Shown: positions 17,971-27,200 of the stretch, one piece after another
How the letters are laid out: every line of letters begins with the position of its first letter
Position numbering within the stretch: position 1 is the first letter of the stretch
Made by a program: the position numbers and the translations under genes
Assembly (NCBI GenBank): GCA_029245125.1
Contig: JAQWPZ010000088.1
Coordinates: 1-44,558, forward strand
Reading direction: 5' to 3'
From: Rubripirellula sp.
GTDB lineage: Bacteria > Planctomycetota > Planctomycetia > Pirellulales > Pirellulaceae
Length of the DNA stretch: 44,558 nucleotides
The notes under the pieces: generated by a model
The model's input: only the letters and a program-made list of their open reading frames with translations
Told to the model about the DNA's origin: nothing
Databases searched by the model: none

Positions 17971-18343
17971 GCTTTTGCGTCTCCGACAATACCTTTCGCA
18001 AACGCTTGATCTCAGCCTTATCAAGCTTGTTAGCTTCCAGCAGGTGTGTCAGGAGAGGTGCAATAGAACCGCCCGTCAGCTTGTCAGCCAATGATTCCAA
18101 TTGCCGCCCGCCGTAAGCTTCCCGGCTCAATACGGGCGAAAAAAGTTGCACCCCCAAACTGCGGTCGCGACTGACAACACCTTTCTCTTCAAGACTCTGC
18201 AATAGCCGCTGGACCGTGCCATGATGCGATTTAGCCGAGTTATCATAAAGCTGTTCGCAGATCTGCCTGGCCGTCAGCGGACTCGTTTCCCACAGCAATT
18301 CCATCAACGCGATTTCCGCATTCGTCAGTCGCTGGCTCGTCAT
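17963..18343 (-). CDS. BlaI/MecI-family winged-helix repressor
   Basis: The 126-residue protein matches the BlaI/MecI family: MTSQRLTNAEIALMELLWETSPLTARQICEQL is the N-terminal helix set, SHHGTVQRLLQSLEEKGVVSRD the recognition helix and wing, and a C-terminal helix (APLLTHLLEANKLDKAEIKRLRKVLSE) the dimerisation and cleavage part. The ATG at 18343 is preceded by GGGGAAG about 8 nt upstream, better than the in-frame TTG at 18346. It is the first gene of a two-gene operon with the M56 protease, the standard arrangement in which the protease inactivates the repressor. The target genes may include its own operon through the palindromes at 18382-18407. Confidence 0.92.
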   Translation of the reverse strand: MTSQRLTNAEIALMELLWETSPLTARQICEQLYDNSAKSHHGTVQRLLQSLEEKGVVSRDRSLGVQLFSPVLSREAYGGRQLESLADKLTGGSIAPLLTHLLEANKLDKAEIKRLRKVLSETQKHG

Positions 18344-18381
18344 CAAAATCTTCCCCTGCAGACACGTGTTACGTCAAACCA

Positions 18382-18407
18382 CCGTAACCATACGGCACAC
18401 TGCCGTA
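18382..18407. promoter_or_regulatory. Candidate BlaI-type operator (two overlapping palindromes)
   Basis: TACGGCA-CAC-TGCCGTA (18391-18407) is a perfect 7-bp inverted repeat with a 3-bp centre. CCGTA-ACCA-TACGG (18382-18395) overlaps it. Both lie 39-64 nt upstream of the repressor start, where BlaI autoregulatory boxes usually sit. The half-site TACGG differs from the classical TACA/TGTA box, so the assignment rests on position and symmetry. Confidence 0.5.
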
Positions 18408-18518
18408 AATCGCAATAGGCAATCAATGCCGCCGTGCAATGACTGACTTCGCATCGGATGATCTTGCAGCGAATGAACGGAACGCGGCTAGCTTCCGGTA
18501 CCTGCTCGGTTTCGGTTG

Positions 18519-18559
18519 TGCCGGAACGATGTCGCTTCGCTCCTTGGTCCGGCCTACTT
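18519..18559. repeat. Half copy of the dispersed hairpin element
   Basis: This stretch starts TGCCGGAACG and ends TCCGGCCTACTT. Its reverse complement begins AAGTAGGCCGGACCAA and includes GGAGCGAAG, the left arm of the element at 1579-1661, with a few base changes. It is in the opposite orientation and lacks the second arm. Confidence 0.7.
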
Positions 18560-18604
18560 CTGAACTGCGGCCTAATTCTGAACTGCGGCCTACTTCTGAA
18601 CTGC
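18551..18604. repeat. Three-unit 18-bp tandem repeat
   Basis: The units are GGCCTACTTCTGAACTGC (18551-18568), the same with one base changed (GGCCTAATTC..., 18569-18586) and the first again (18587-18604). The array begins within the terminal GGCCTACTT of the half hairpin element, so it appears to have grown from its end. Confidence 0.85.
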
Positions 18605-18861
18605 GGCCGGCTTGCGACACGTCTGCCAAAGAAACCTCTCGGCTGAAAATCTGGGCGGTAGACCAATGCATGCTCCAACCAAAATTTGCGACGTGCCCGA
18701 CGAAGCGTCTACCGATGGCAAGTTGACGTTTCTAGTGATTGAACCACTGAAGAAAGCGACGCAAGTTGACCATTCGTTTTGCTCTTGCGGTCGGCTTCGT
18801 AAAACCAGACTTACAATGAACGCACCACGAGAAGACTGAAACCGGCATGACGACATCGATC

Positions 18862-18913
18862 CATCAAGCCGTTCCATCAGCCCGTTCCATCAAGCCGTTC
18901 AATCAGGCCGTCA
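18862..18913. repeat. Four-unit 13-bp tandem repeat
   Basis: The units are CATCAAGCCGTTC, CATCAGCCCGTTC, CATCAAGCCGTTC and AATCAGGCCGTCA, at 18862-18913. It is noncoding by my reading. There is a second four-unit 13-bp array at 28981-29032 with a different but somewhat similar unit. Confidence 0.8.
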
Positions 18914-19260
18914 CGAATGACATCCGCCTGCCCGAATCAAAATCCCACATGTCAATCATGACGAGGCCAATTTTGGCAGGTGAACTAGGTCGAGTTTGTG
19001 TAAGCTTTCACGGACCGAGAAAGCAAGCAGCCTGCTGCCTGGATTTCCCAAGGTGGCTCGTGTGCCACCTCTCGCATCTGCTCGACAATTCACATTTCCC
19101 TCGGTCATGCGATTTGAATGTTCTTACCGCAATGATTTAACGGCGACGGGTTCTAACAAACCATCACAGGCTTTAGCCATATCGCTCCAAAAGCAACGCG
19201 ATTCCTTTTGGGCATCAAACCCTCCCACGAATGCCAATCCTGGACACACAGAGATCCCTG

Positions 19261-20763
19261 ATGAGCACCTTCAAGACATCCCTACTGATCATCCTGCTTG
19301 CCAGATCATTGGCCGGATTATGCTCAGCGGAACAGCCAAATGTTCTGCTAATTGTTTCCGAAGACAATGGTCCGGAAGTTGGTTGTTACGGTGATCAATA
19401 TGCGAAGACGCCGCATCTTGATCGATTGGCCGATGAGGGCATTCGCTTTGATCGCGCCTATGTCCCACAGGCGGGCTGCAGTCAATCGCGTGCCAGTTTC
19501 CTCACCGGACTGTACCCCCATCAGCACGGTCAAGTTGGACTCGCCACTTGGGGGTTTCGAATGTACCGAAAGGACACGCCGAATTTGCCTCGCAGGTTAA
19601 AGGCGGCCGGATACCGCACAGGATTGATCGGAAAATTACACATCAACCCGGCTGCTGCGTTTCCGTTCGATATGCACGAAATCAAAAGTGCGAACTTCCA
19701 AAGATCACAATTGAGTGACTATGAAAAACATGCAGCAGAATTCATCAACGCCGGGGCGGAACCATTTTTCCTGAGCGTGAACTATCCGGACGCACATGAT
19801 CCGTGGCTCAAACAGGTAGACGGACTGCCAAAAGAACCGCTGACAAAAGATGACGTTCAAGTAATGCCGTACATGGGCGTCGACACACCTGAACTTCGTG
19901 AAATGGTGGCCGATTACTACAACTGCATGAGCCGACTCGATTCGCTGGTGGGTGACCTACTGCACACTCTCGAGCGGTCAGGAAAGGCCGATAACACCAT
20001 TGTGATCTATATCGGTGATCACGGTGCCGATATGCTCCGCGGAAAACGGACTTGCTATGAGGGAGGACTTCGCATCCCCATGATGATGCGTTGGCCGAAT
20101 CACATTACCCCGCAGGTGCGTGAGGAGTTGGTTTCCACCCTTGATCTGATGCCAACACTAATTCAAGCGACGGGGGCGCGGTCCCTTGTCGATCTGCCCG
20201 GATCGAAACTTCAACCCTTGTTTCGCCCGGGACCTGCCGATTGGCGAACGCACTTCTTTGCGGAGTATCACACGCACGCAGCCGCACCAAATTACTTCCC
20301 GCAGCGCAGCCTTCGAAGCGATCGTTATAAACTCATCGAAAGTCTGCTTCCAAACACAATCCACCCAGACTACGACAAGACGATTCAAAAATTACACGGG
20401 GACTACACCGGGCAAAAATACCTAGGAACATTGAATCTGAATGCCACGATCGCGGCAACGAACGACGAGGTCCGGCAGGCCTACGAATTGATGCGAAAAC
20501 CGCCTCGATATCAACTCTACGATCTACAGCAGGACCCTTATGAGTTCAACAATCTTGCCAACGATCCAAAGCACACAGAGGTTCTGAATGAACTGAAGCA
20601 ACGACTGAACCAATACCGCAGTGAGACGAACGATCCGCTATTGAATGCTGAGAATTTGACACGTTTGACCCAAGAAGTTCAGTCCGTCATCAAGAAATCG
20701 ACCGCCAAGAAACACGAATGGCAATATCCGAACTATCTGCTTGGTGCGGAACAAGAAAACTGA
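19261..20763 (+). CDS. Secreted sulfatase, heparan-N-sulfatase-like
   Basis: The ATG at 19261 gives MSTFKTSLLIILLARSLAGLCSA, a Sec signal peptide. The body opens PNVLLIVSEDNGPEVGCYGD with metal-site Asp/Asn, and the active-site loop is CSQSR at 73-77 in AGCSQSRASFLTGLYPHQHG. The cysteine becomes formylglycine, the catalytic nucleophile. The glutamine at the third position is unusual, since CxPxR or CxAxR is the common form. Later landmarks are TGLIGKLHINP, a DAHDPW segment, IVIYIGDHGADMLRGKRTCYEGG and a C-terminal YDLQQDPYEFNNLANDP. The length and N-terminal pattern resemble N-sulfoglucosamine sulfohydrolases (S1_8-type), so a glycosaminoglycan or algal sulfated glycan is likely. It stands alone, with repeat-rich DNA upstream. 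Confidence 0.9.
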   Translation: MSTFKTSLLIILLARSLAGLCSAEQPNVLLIVSEDNGPEVGCYGDQYAKTPHLDRLADEGIRFDRAYVPQAGCSQSRASFLTGLYPHQHGQVGLATWGFRMYRKDTPNLPRRLKAAGYRTGLIGKLHINPAAAFPFDMHEIKSANFQRSQLSDYEKHAAEFINAGAEPFFLSVNYPDAHDPWLKQVDGLPKEPLTKDDVQVMPYMGVDTPELREMVADYYNCMSRLDSLVGDLLHTLERSGKADNTIVIYIGDHGADMLRGKRTCYEGGLRIPMMMRWPNHITPQVREELVSTLDLMPTLIQATGARSLVDLPGSKLQPLFRPGPADWRTHFFAEYHTHAAAPNYFPQRSLRSDRYKLIESLLPNTIHPDYDKTIQKLHGDYTGQKYLGTLNLNATIAATNDEVRQAYELMRKPPRYQLYDLQQDPYEFNNLANDPKHTEVLNELKQRLNQYRSETNDPLLNAENLTRLTQEVQSVIKKSTAKKHEWQYPNYLLGAEQEN

Positions 20764-21050
20764 ATTGAAGGCAATTCCCCCAGCGATCCAAGCTCTCCGT
20801 TTGCATTGAGGGGAGACCAGCAATGCACGCAGCGGACCCATTTCCGCAAAAACCCCCACCAACGTTTCACCCGACCTTGAAGCGATGCATCCATCATCGG
20901 TGGGACGAGACCGATCGCTCGTTCATCGAATTCAATGGAAACCGCGTCGTAGTGTTGCGTCACCGGCGGGCATCTCGCAAAACGCACTGCTGCACGGCAA
21001 AAGAGAAGACATCCGAGCGTTATGGGTGGCAGCCGCTCCGCTGAACAATT

Positions 21051-21455
21051 TCAATCGACTTCACCAGATTGAAAAAGAGGAACCGGCCGGCGTTCTTGAC
21101 CTTTTTGCTCAACGACGACGTAAGTCACCTCCGCCTCGGTCAACTTTTCAGTTTGCCCATCACGTTCGGCTTCAACCTCAACATGCATGGTGATCGAAGA
21201 TCGACCAACTCGCATTTGGCGTGTCCAGAAACTGACGACATCACCAATGAACACCGGCCGGTGAAATTCGACGCTTTTCATTCCCACCGTCACGATGGAC
21301 TGATCGCCGTGACCAAGTCGACGAATTTCGTGATACGCGCCAACGGCACCTGCCTGATCAATGTAGCTAAGCAGCACACCCCCGAAGATGGTCCCGTGCG
21401 GATTGGTATCGCGCGGCATCATCACAACTTTGATCGCTAAATGTCTTTCACTCAT
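21051..21455 (-). CDS. Hot-dog fold acyl-CoA thioesterase
   Basis: From the ATG at 21455 the protein reads [41 protein letters not shown]. The NPHGTIFGG loop and IDQAGAVGA helix are typical of YciA/BFIT-type hot-dog thioesterases, in which the NH..GG motif binds the CoA and an Asp acts in hydrolysis of acyl-CoA. A strand-rich C-terminal half ([37 protein letters not shown]) follows. The frame extends further upstream, but this start overlaps the upstream gene's stop by 8 nt and fits the family. It is likely co-transcribed with the SecD-like gene, although no functional link is obvious. Confidence 0.85.
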   Translation of the reverse strand: MSERHLAIKVVMMPRDTNPHGTIFGGVLLSYIDQAGAVGAYHEIRRLGHGDQSIVTVGMKSVEFHRPVFIGDVVSFWTRQMRVGRSSITMHVEVEAERDGQTEKLTEAEVTYVVVEQKGQERRPVPLFQSGEVD

Positions 21456-21915
21456 GCTTCTGCAATACCAAAGCGTCAAAGATCCGCCGCATCTCATCAT
21501 CGGTGAATTCACTGTTGATCATGGCTCGATTTGAAATCACGCCACGAACCGTCGGTGCCATCACAATTTTCCCATCCAATTGGCAGACGATCTTTTTACC
21601 AAAGTGCTGCTTTGTGGCTTCCGCCAAACGCTTCGCAGCGAGCGGTTTAAATTCAAGTGAGATCACATGGCGACTGTTGGAGTCTCGCGAAAAAGTGACA
21701 GCAGCAACATCTTTCGCGGTGATTAACGGCTTGGTGTGCAAATAGATTTTCTCGCCCGTTTCTGGCAACGAACTCTCGATCAAGCCTTCCGCGACGGCAG
21801 ATTCCGCCAAACGAAAAGTCAACTCTGCTTGCTCATCCTCATCCGCGACTGCATTCCCAGCCCAACCGAGTGTCATCGCAACCAGCAACAGAACGAGTTT
21901 ATTATTTTGAACCAC
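21448..21915 (-). CDS. Small exported protein with a SecDF P1-head-like domain
   Basis: The start is a GTG preceded by a strong GGAGG about 10 nt upstream. Residues 1-24 form a signal peptide ([18 protein letters not shown]). The rest has the pattern of the periplasmic P1 head of Sec[65 protein letters not shown], then [18 protein letters not shown], which parallels the xxSGRxQISGxFTxEEAxxLA segment of SecD. In SecD this domain binds the emerging secreted protein; here it has no membrane helices besides the leader and stands free at 155 residues. Its partner is unknown. It overlaps the thioesterase gene by 8 nt. Confidence 0.7.
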   Translation of the reverse strand: MVQNNKLVLLLVAMTLGWAGNAVADEDEQAELTFRLAESAVAEGLIESSLPETGEKIYLHTKPLITAKDVAAVTFSRDSNSRHVISLEFKPLAAKRLAEATKQHFGKKIVCQLDGKIVMAPTVRGVISNRAMINSEFTDDEMRRIFDALVLQKHE

Positions 21916-22125
21916 GATTCAATTTCCTCCAGGCTTGACCGCTGACCGCTGACCGCAGCCAGCACGATCAGAAAAGTAGAGATCACGCACTCCCAGTTGA
22001 ATCACAACCACCTGCTGGAGCACCCTACGACACGGCCTGATACCGGAGAGTGCAAGGCGATTCGATCGATGAATTGATTCGCGTCAGGTAATTGCGATGA
22101 TGATTTCCCACCCCTCGATACCGAC

Positions 22126-22476
22126 CTACTGAAAGAGCGTTGCGAGCGCGGAATCAAACTGTCCGTTGGTAAACACAGGGCTGATCCCAGCATCGCGTGC
22201 CGCTTTCAACTTAGCCACATGCACATGCGGGCCATAGGCAAGCAGGCTCGCATCGGGGCAACGCTGGGCGCATTGTTCAACGATCTCAGGCACCAACCCA
22301 CTCCGTGTTGATAGGTCAACAATTACATAGTCGATCGATTCAACGTCATCGTCCGGCAAGCGACCGCAGATCCGAAACCGTTTGCCAAATCGCTCCGCCG
22401 CAGATTTCACTCGCGACGAGAACATCAGGTCCCCGGAAAGCATCAGCACCATGTTTTGAGGATTCGAATCACTCAT
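22126..22476 (-). CDS. Receiver-like small protein
   Basis: Starting at the ATG at 22476 (overlapping the epimerase stop as ATGA) gives a 116-residue protein, MSDSNPQNMVLMLSGDLMF...LATLFQ. The alternation of strands and helices and the centre ESIDYVIVDLSTRSG resemble a CheY-type receiver with an Asp in the phospho-acceptor position (VIVDL). The usual conserved Lys and the acidic pair near the N-terminus are not clear, so it may be a degenerate receiver. A PDASLLAYGPH strand replaces the usual TA motif. It follows the epimerase gene and is probably translated from the same mRNA, which is an odd combination. I cannot name its role. Confidence 0.55.
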   Translation of the reverse strand: MSDSNPQNMVLMLSGDLMFSSRVKSAAERFGKRFRICGRLPDDDVESIDYVIVDLSTRSGLVPEIVEQCAQRCPDASLLAYGPHVHVAKLKAARDAGISPVFTNGQFDSALATLFQ

Positions 22477-23321
22477 GCGTTTCGTTTCTCGATTTCGCCT
22501 TTCATGAATTTCAGTCCTTCGGAGGCGAGTGTCATTTCGTCCTTGTACATTCGCCGCCAAATTTTGGTTGCTGCTGCGATCTCAGGCAACGCCAAACCAA
22601 ATGCTTCAATGACCAGCCAACCGTCGTAGCCACAGCTGGCAATTGCGTCAAAGTTTTCGTCCCAGCGAACCGCACCCTCACCCGGCGTGCTTCGATCATT
22701 TTCACTAATGTGAATGTGGAACAACTTGTCACCACCCGCTTTAACGGCGTCAGTGACTGATTTTTCTTCGATGTTGGAATGGAAGGTGTCGTACATCATT
22801 CCGCAGGCCGCATGATCGACGTCACGAACAAATCGCGCCGAATCGGCATGCGTGTTCAGCAGGTAGCATTCAAAGCGATTTAACGCTTCGACCCCCAGTT
22901 TCACTCCCACCTCACCGGCATGCTCGGCCACCTGCCGCATGCTATCGACGCCCCATTTCCATTCGTCCTCGGTCGGACCGGCACCGCTGAAAAAGCCAAG
23001 TGCGGAGTGGTAGGGGCCGACTAGCGTTTCGACGCCGGCAGCCGCACAGAGATCCAACGTCTTTTTGGTCAAATCGATACCCTTGGCGCGCACGGCGGCG
23101 TCCGCAGAAATCGGATTATCCTCTTCACCTCGAATCGTCACAGCAGTTCGAGCCAACCCAAGTGAATCAAGTTGGTTTCCGAGTGCGGCGTAGTCGAGAT
23201 CGAGATTGAACATGGGAATTTCAACCCCGTCATAACCAGCCGCTTTGAGCTGCTCGCAAACGGGCATCATCTCTTCGTTTACTTCGCCGCTCCAGAGCAG
23301 CAGATTCATTCCGTACTTCAT
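22473..23321 (-). CDS. D-psicose/D-tagatose 3-epimerase-like TIM-barrel enzyme
   Basis: The enzyme probably epimerises ketohexoses at C3 with a divalent metal. It opens MKYGMNLLLWSGEVNEEM, typical for the family, and has GVEALNRFECYLLNT, MMYDTFHSNIEE, HIHISENDRSTPGEG and GWLVIEAFG. Counting from M1, the metal ligands fall at E145, D178, H204 and E239. The spacings between them (33, 26, 35) are exactly those of E152, D185, H211 and E246 in the Pseudomonas cichorii D-tagatose 3-epimerase. At 282 residues the length also matches. There is no signal peptide. It is the first gene of a two-gene unit with the receiver-like gene. The real substrate could be another ketose. Confidence 0.88.
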   Translation of the reverse strand: MKYGMNLLLWSGEVNEEMMPVCEQLKAAGYDGVEIPMFNLDLDYAALGNQLDSLGLARTAVTIRGEEDNPISADAAVRAKGIDLTKKTLDLCAAAGVETLVGPYHSALGFFSGAGPTEDEWKWGVDSMRQVAEHAGEVGVKLGVEALNRFECYLLNTHADSARFVRDVDHAACGMMYDTFHSNIEEKSVTDAVKAGGDKLFHIHISENDRSTPGEGAVRWDENFDAIASCGYDGWLVIEAFGLALPEIAAATKIWRRMYKDEMTLASEGLKFMKGEIEKRNA

Positions 23322-23367
23322 CGCAATCTCGATTGGTTGGGGGTGTTGGGTGGCTGGTCGTTTTTGA

Positions 23368-24051
23368 TCAGGCCTGCGGAGGAAATGGATAGCGTTGCGG
23401 TTGATTGGGGGCGCTGAGCAATTCCCTGCGACGAGATTCTACCAAGTTCTCGGCTTGCGGCAGCCAGTCCTGGATCGCTTCTGGCAAAGGCGGCAAGCGT
23501 ACCCGCTGCAGCACTTGATTCAACCGAAATAGCAGTCTTTCGTGATCGCGATAGTCGTACAAAAACTGGATTTCGATAAAACGCTCAATCACCGCCACCA
23601 ATCCGTCGACCGACTTTCCGGTAATGAGGTCAACGCAACGTTGCACATCCTTCGACGCAACCACTTCAACGGCTGCGTAATAGCGATCACAAAGCGTTCT
23701 GTCATCGCGAATCCAGAAAGAGTCCAACAACATCTCGATCAAGATGTGGGCGACAAATGTGGGCCGAAAACCGGCGTCGCCGGGCAATCGATCGCGCAGT
23801 TCGACCGCTAATTGCAGGTTGAGCTCGGCGAAGGCTCGGGTGGCATGAAACCAACGATCATCCTCAACGTGCTGAACGACACCTTGGGCGACCAGACGAA
23901 GCGTGCGATCATCGCTTTGCAGGTATGGCTCGGCAGCCCGTCGGCGGGCACGAATCCGCCGATCGACGACGGACAACCAATCAGGAATCCCCGTGGCGGC
24001 GGCCATTATCGGTTCGTCGAGGAACGGGATTGCATGACTCAAAAAATTCAT
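23368..24051 (-). CDS. ACP phosphodiesterase-like (AcpH-like) protein
   Basis: The ATG at 24051 gives MNFLSHAIPFLDEP, matching the MNFLAHxHL start of AcpH-type proteins. Other landmarks are VVQHVEDDRWFHATRAF at about 60-76, where AcpH has its metal-binding HxxIDxFTDxHP segment, and FVAHILIEMLLDSFW at about 100-114. These suggest an alpha-helical HD-like fold. AcpH removes the phosphopantetheine arm from acyl carrier protein, but the sequence is divergent and a real AcpH activity is not shown. It is roughly 228 residues, cytoplasmic, and stands alone next to the divergent DUF1549/DUF1553 gene. It may instead belong to an uncharacterised planctomycete family. Confidence 0.5.
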   Translation of the reverse strand: MNFLSHAIPFLDEPIMAAATGIPDWLSVVDRRIRARRRAAEPYLQSDDRTLRLVAQGVVQHVEDDRWFHATRAFAELNLQLAVELRDRLPGDAGFRPTFVAHILIEMLLDSFWIRDDRTLCDRYYAAVEVVASKDVQRCVDLITGKSVDGLVAVIERFIEIQFLYDYRDHERLLFRLNQVLQRVRLPPLPEAIQDWLPQAENLVESRRRELLSAPNQPQRYPFPPQA

Positions 24052-24273
24052 GCCGTCAGCGTAGCCAAATGGCGGGTGATTGTAACCCTCCACCTACGTT
24101 CGAATTCCTCGACAACGGTATTTCCGCAACGCACCCCACCCCACTCACGACGACAACGCGAAAGGCAGATCGCCCCTCAAATTTGAGCTTATTTCACGAC
24201 CCAACCAACGGACAGGTATATTAGAGGCACGCTTGTTGATGATCGCCCGCCCACCACGCTCCCACCGCTTCGC

Positions 24274-27200
24274 ATGCCACGCTTGCCGCTACTGCTGTTT
24301 TTATTGCTTCCTGCTCCGGCGATGCTGGCTGAAGAAACGCTTCGTTTTAATCGCGATATCCGACCGATCCTCTCTGAAAATTGCTTTCACTGTCATGGAC
24401 CAGATGAGAGCGGCCGCGAATCTGATTTGCGGTTAGACACAGAGGAGAGCGCGAAGGAACTGGCAATCGATCCGAGCAGCAGCGAGCAAAGCGAGATGGT
24501 CCATCGGATGGTAACGGACGACCCTGATGCGCTGATGCCGCCCCCCGATTCAGGAAAATCACTCACCGACGAACAGATCGAAACGATTCGTCGGTGGATC
24601 GATCAAGGAGCTCCCTACGAAGAACACTGGTCGTTCATCCCAGCTGTTCGCAGCGCGGTACCACAAACAAAATCTGATTCGCGTCACCCGGTCGATCGCT
24701 TCATCGCGGCAACGTTAGAAACCAAAGGGCTGACAGCCGCCCCTCGCGCGAATCGTGAAACACTAATTCGTCGCGTCACTTTTGATCTGATTGGACTGCC
24801 ACCAACGATCGACGAGATCGATCAATTTTTGGCGGATGAATCTCCGGACGCCTACCCTCGCTTGGTGGACCGACTGTTATCGAGGCCCGAGTTCGGCGAG
24901 CGCATGGCTGCGAATTGGCTAGATGCTGCCCGCTACAGTGACACCTATGGTTATCAGGTTGATCGGGATCGATTTGTCTGGCCGTGGCGAGACTGGGTGA
25001 TCAACGCATTCAACGAAAACAGGCCGTACGATCAATTCATCACCGAGCAACTGGCGGGCGATTTGCTGCCCGACGCGACGCGAGAACAAACCCTAGCGAC
25101 CACCTTCAATCGCTTGCACCCACAGAAGGTCGAAGGCGGCAGCACACCCGAAGAATTCCGCATTGAATATGTCGCCGATCGAACGCAAACCGTGGCAACT
25201 GCGATGCTGGGATTAACGTTTGAGTGCTGCCGATGCCACAGCCACAAATATGATCCGTTCAGCCAGCAAGAGTATTACCAACTGTCTGCCTTCTTCGACA
25301 ACATCGATGAAGCGGGACTGTACTCGTACTTCACCCCCTCTGTCCCCACGCCAACGCTGACATTGCCGACCGCTGCTCAACAGTCCGCCACGGAAAACCA
25401 CGAACAAACGGTCGCACAACTAGAACGCGGGCTGCCCAATTTATTGAGCGAACGAACCGCTGATGCGAGAGATTTCTTGGAGTCTGTTCAAACTGGTTTG
25501 CCGGACGATTTCTGGGCCTCGCCAGTCAAGGCTCTCGATTTTGAGGAATCCCCGCCGGGTGGAAATCAACTAGTCGAGGGGATCGACGGCAAAGCATTTC
25601 AACTGACTGGCGACGACGCCGTTGGCGCAGGGGTTGGTAACTTTCCCCGCTGGCAACCGTTTTCGGTTTCGTTGTGGATCAGAACACCTGACCATAAACA
25701 GCGGGCCGTTATCTTCCATCGCTCGCGAGCGTGGACCGACGCTGGCAGTCGCGGCTACCAGTTGCTGATTGAAGAAGGCAAGCTCAGTTGGTCGTTGATT
25801 CACTTTTGGCCAGGCAACGCCATGCGTATCCGCATGAATGAGACCATTCCAATCGACACATGGGTCCACGTCACGGTCACCAATGACGGCTCCAGTCGCG
25901 CCGGCGGATTGAAGATCTACCTAGACGGAGAACTCGCCAAAACGGAGATCGTGCGGGATCGATTGACCAAACAAATCACTGGTGGTGGAGGCAACAACAT
26001 CGCAATCGGCGAGCGATTCCGTGATCGTGGATTCAAGGGGGGAAGCATCGACCGGATGCGGATCTTCGATGTTGAACTCACAGCCTTGGAAGCGGAACAA
26101 GTCGCTCATCTCGAAACGATCACGACCAATACCGAGCCGCGCGCCAACAACACGGACACACCCGACCGGACTTGGCAGCAGCAGTGGGAAGCCGCGCCTA
26201 CCACTTGGATCGACCATGCATTGCAACGACACGACCCCGCGGTGATCGAGCAGAAAAACAGGCTCGCCGAGGCGAGAAAAGCGAGCTGCCAAGCACAGGA
26301 TTCACTGCAAGAGATCATGGTGATGCGAGAACGCGAGCAGCCGCGAACGACGTATTTGCTGGTTCGCGGTGCTTACGACAATCGTGGTGAACGGGTTGAA
26401 GCGATGACACCCAAATCGTTGACACCGTTTGACAACGAACTGCCGCAAAACCGATTGGGATTCGCCCGCTGGTTGTGCGATCCCGAGCATCCTCTGACGA
26501 GTCGCGTAGCCGTCAATCGCTTGTGGCAACTCTGTTTCGGATCAGGCTTGGTTCGCACACCGGAAGATTTTGGCAGCCAAGGTGCGCCTCCAACGCATCC
26601 CGAGTTACTTGACTGGCTGGCCGTCGAGTTTGTCGAGAGTAACTGGGACGTCAAACGCATGCTGCGAACCCTGCTGACATCCGAAACTTATTGCCGCGAG
26701 AGCCATGCCACCGAGACACAGATTGAATCGGTTGATCCAGACAATCGATGGCTGGCCCGTCACCCAAGCTATCGGTTGCCGGCTGAAATGCTGCGAGATA
26801 ATGCTTTGGCACTCAGCGGTCGCTTGGTTTTGAAACGGGGCGGACCGCCCGTGAAACCATACGAACTAGAAGCATCCTTCAAACCTTCAAAACCAGACGT
26901 TGGGGAGGGATTGTACCGTCGCAGTCTGTATACCTACTGGAAGCGGACTGGTCCTGCACCAGCAATGATGACCTTCGACGCAGCCAAGCGTGATGTGTGC
27001 CGCGTGCAAAGAGAAAAAACATCATCACCACTGCAAGCTTTGGTACTACTCAATGGTCCGCAATATGTGGAAGCAGCAAGGGGCGTGGCAGAGAGCCTGA
27101 GTCGTCGGCATGGCATCACGGGCGTTCGAGATTCGATTGAAATCGCGTTCCGCATGATGACCAGCCGCACCGCAGACACAACAGAGATCGACGTGTTAGT

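Larger units (their letters stand above)
18344..19260. other. Repeat-rich intergenic region, no gene seen
   Basis: About 0.9 kb separates the leftward BlaI-type gene and the rightward sulfatase. It contains the candidate operator, a half copy of the dispersed hairpin element, an 18-bp triplicate and a 13-bp four-unit repeat. Open frames of 60-130 codons exist on both strands but cross the repeats and show no domain, so I count none as genes. Confidence 0.5.

Noticed and set aside
18439..18726. Plus-strand open frame of 95 codons in the repeat-rich region
   Set aside because: Its coding content comes largely from the 18-bp tandem repeat and hairpin element, so it is not evidence for a protein.
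21931..21957. Short GCTGACC repeat upstream of the SecD-like gene
   Set aside because: Only two or three 7-bp units; too short to support more than a chance or slippage origin.
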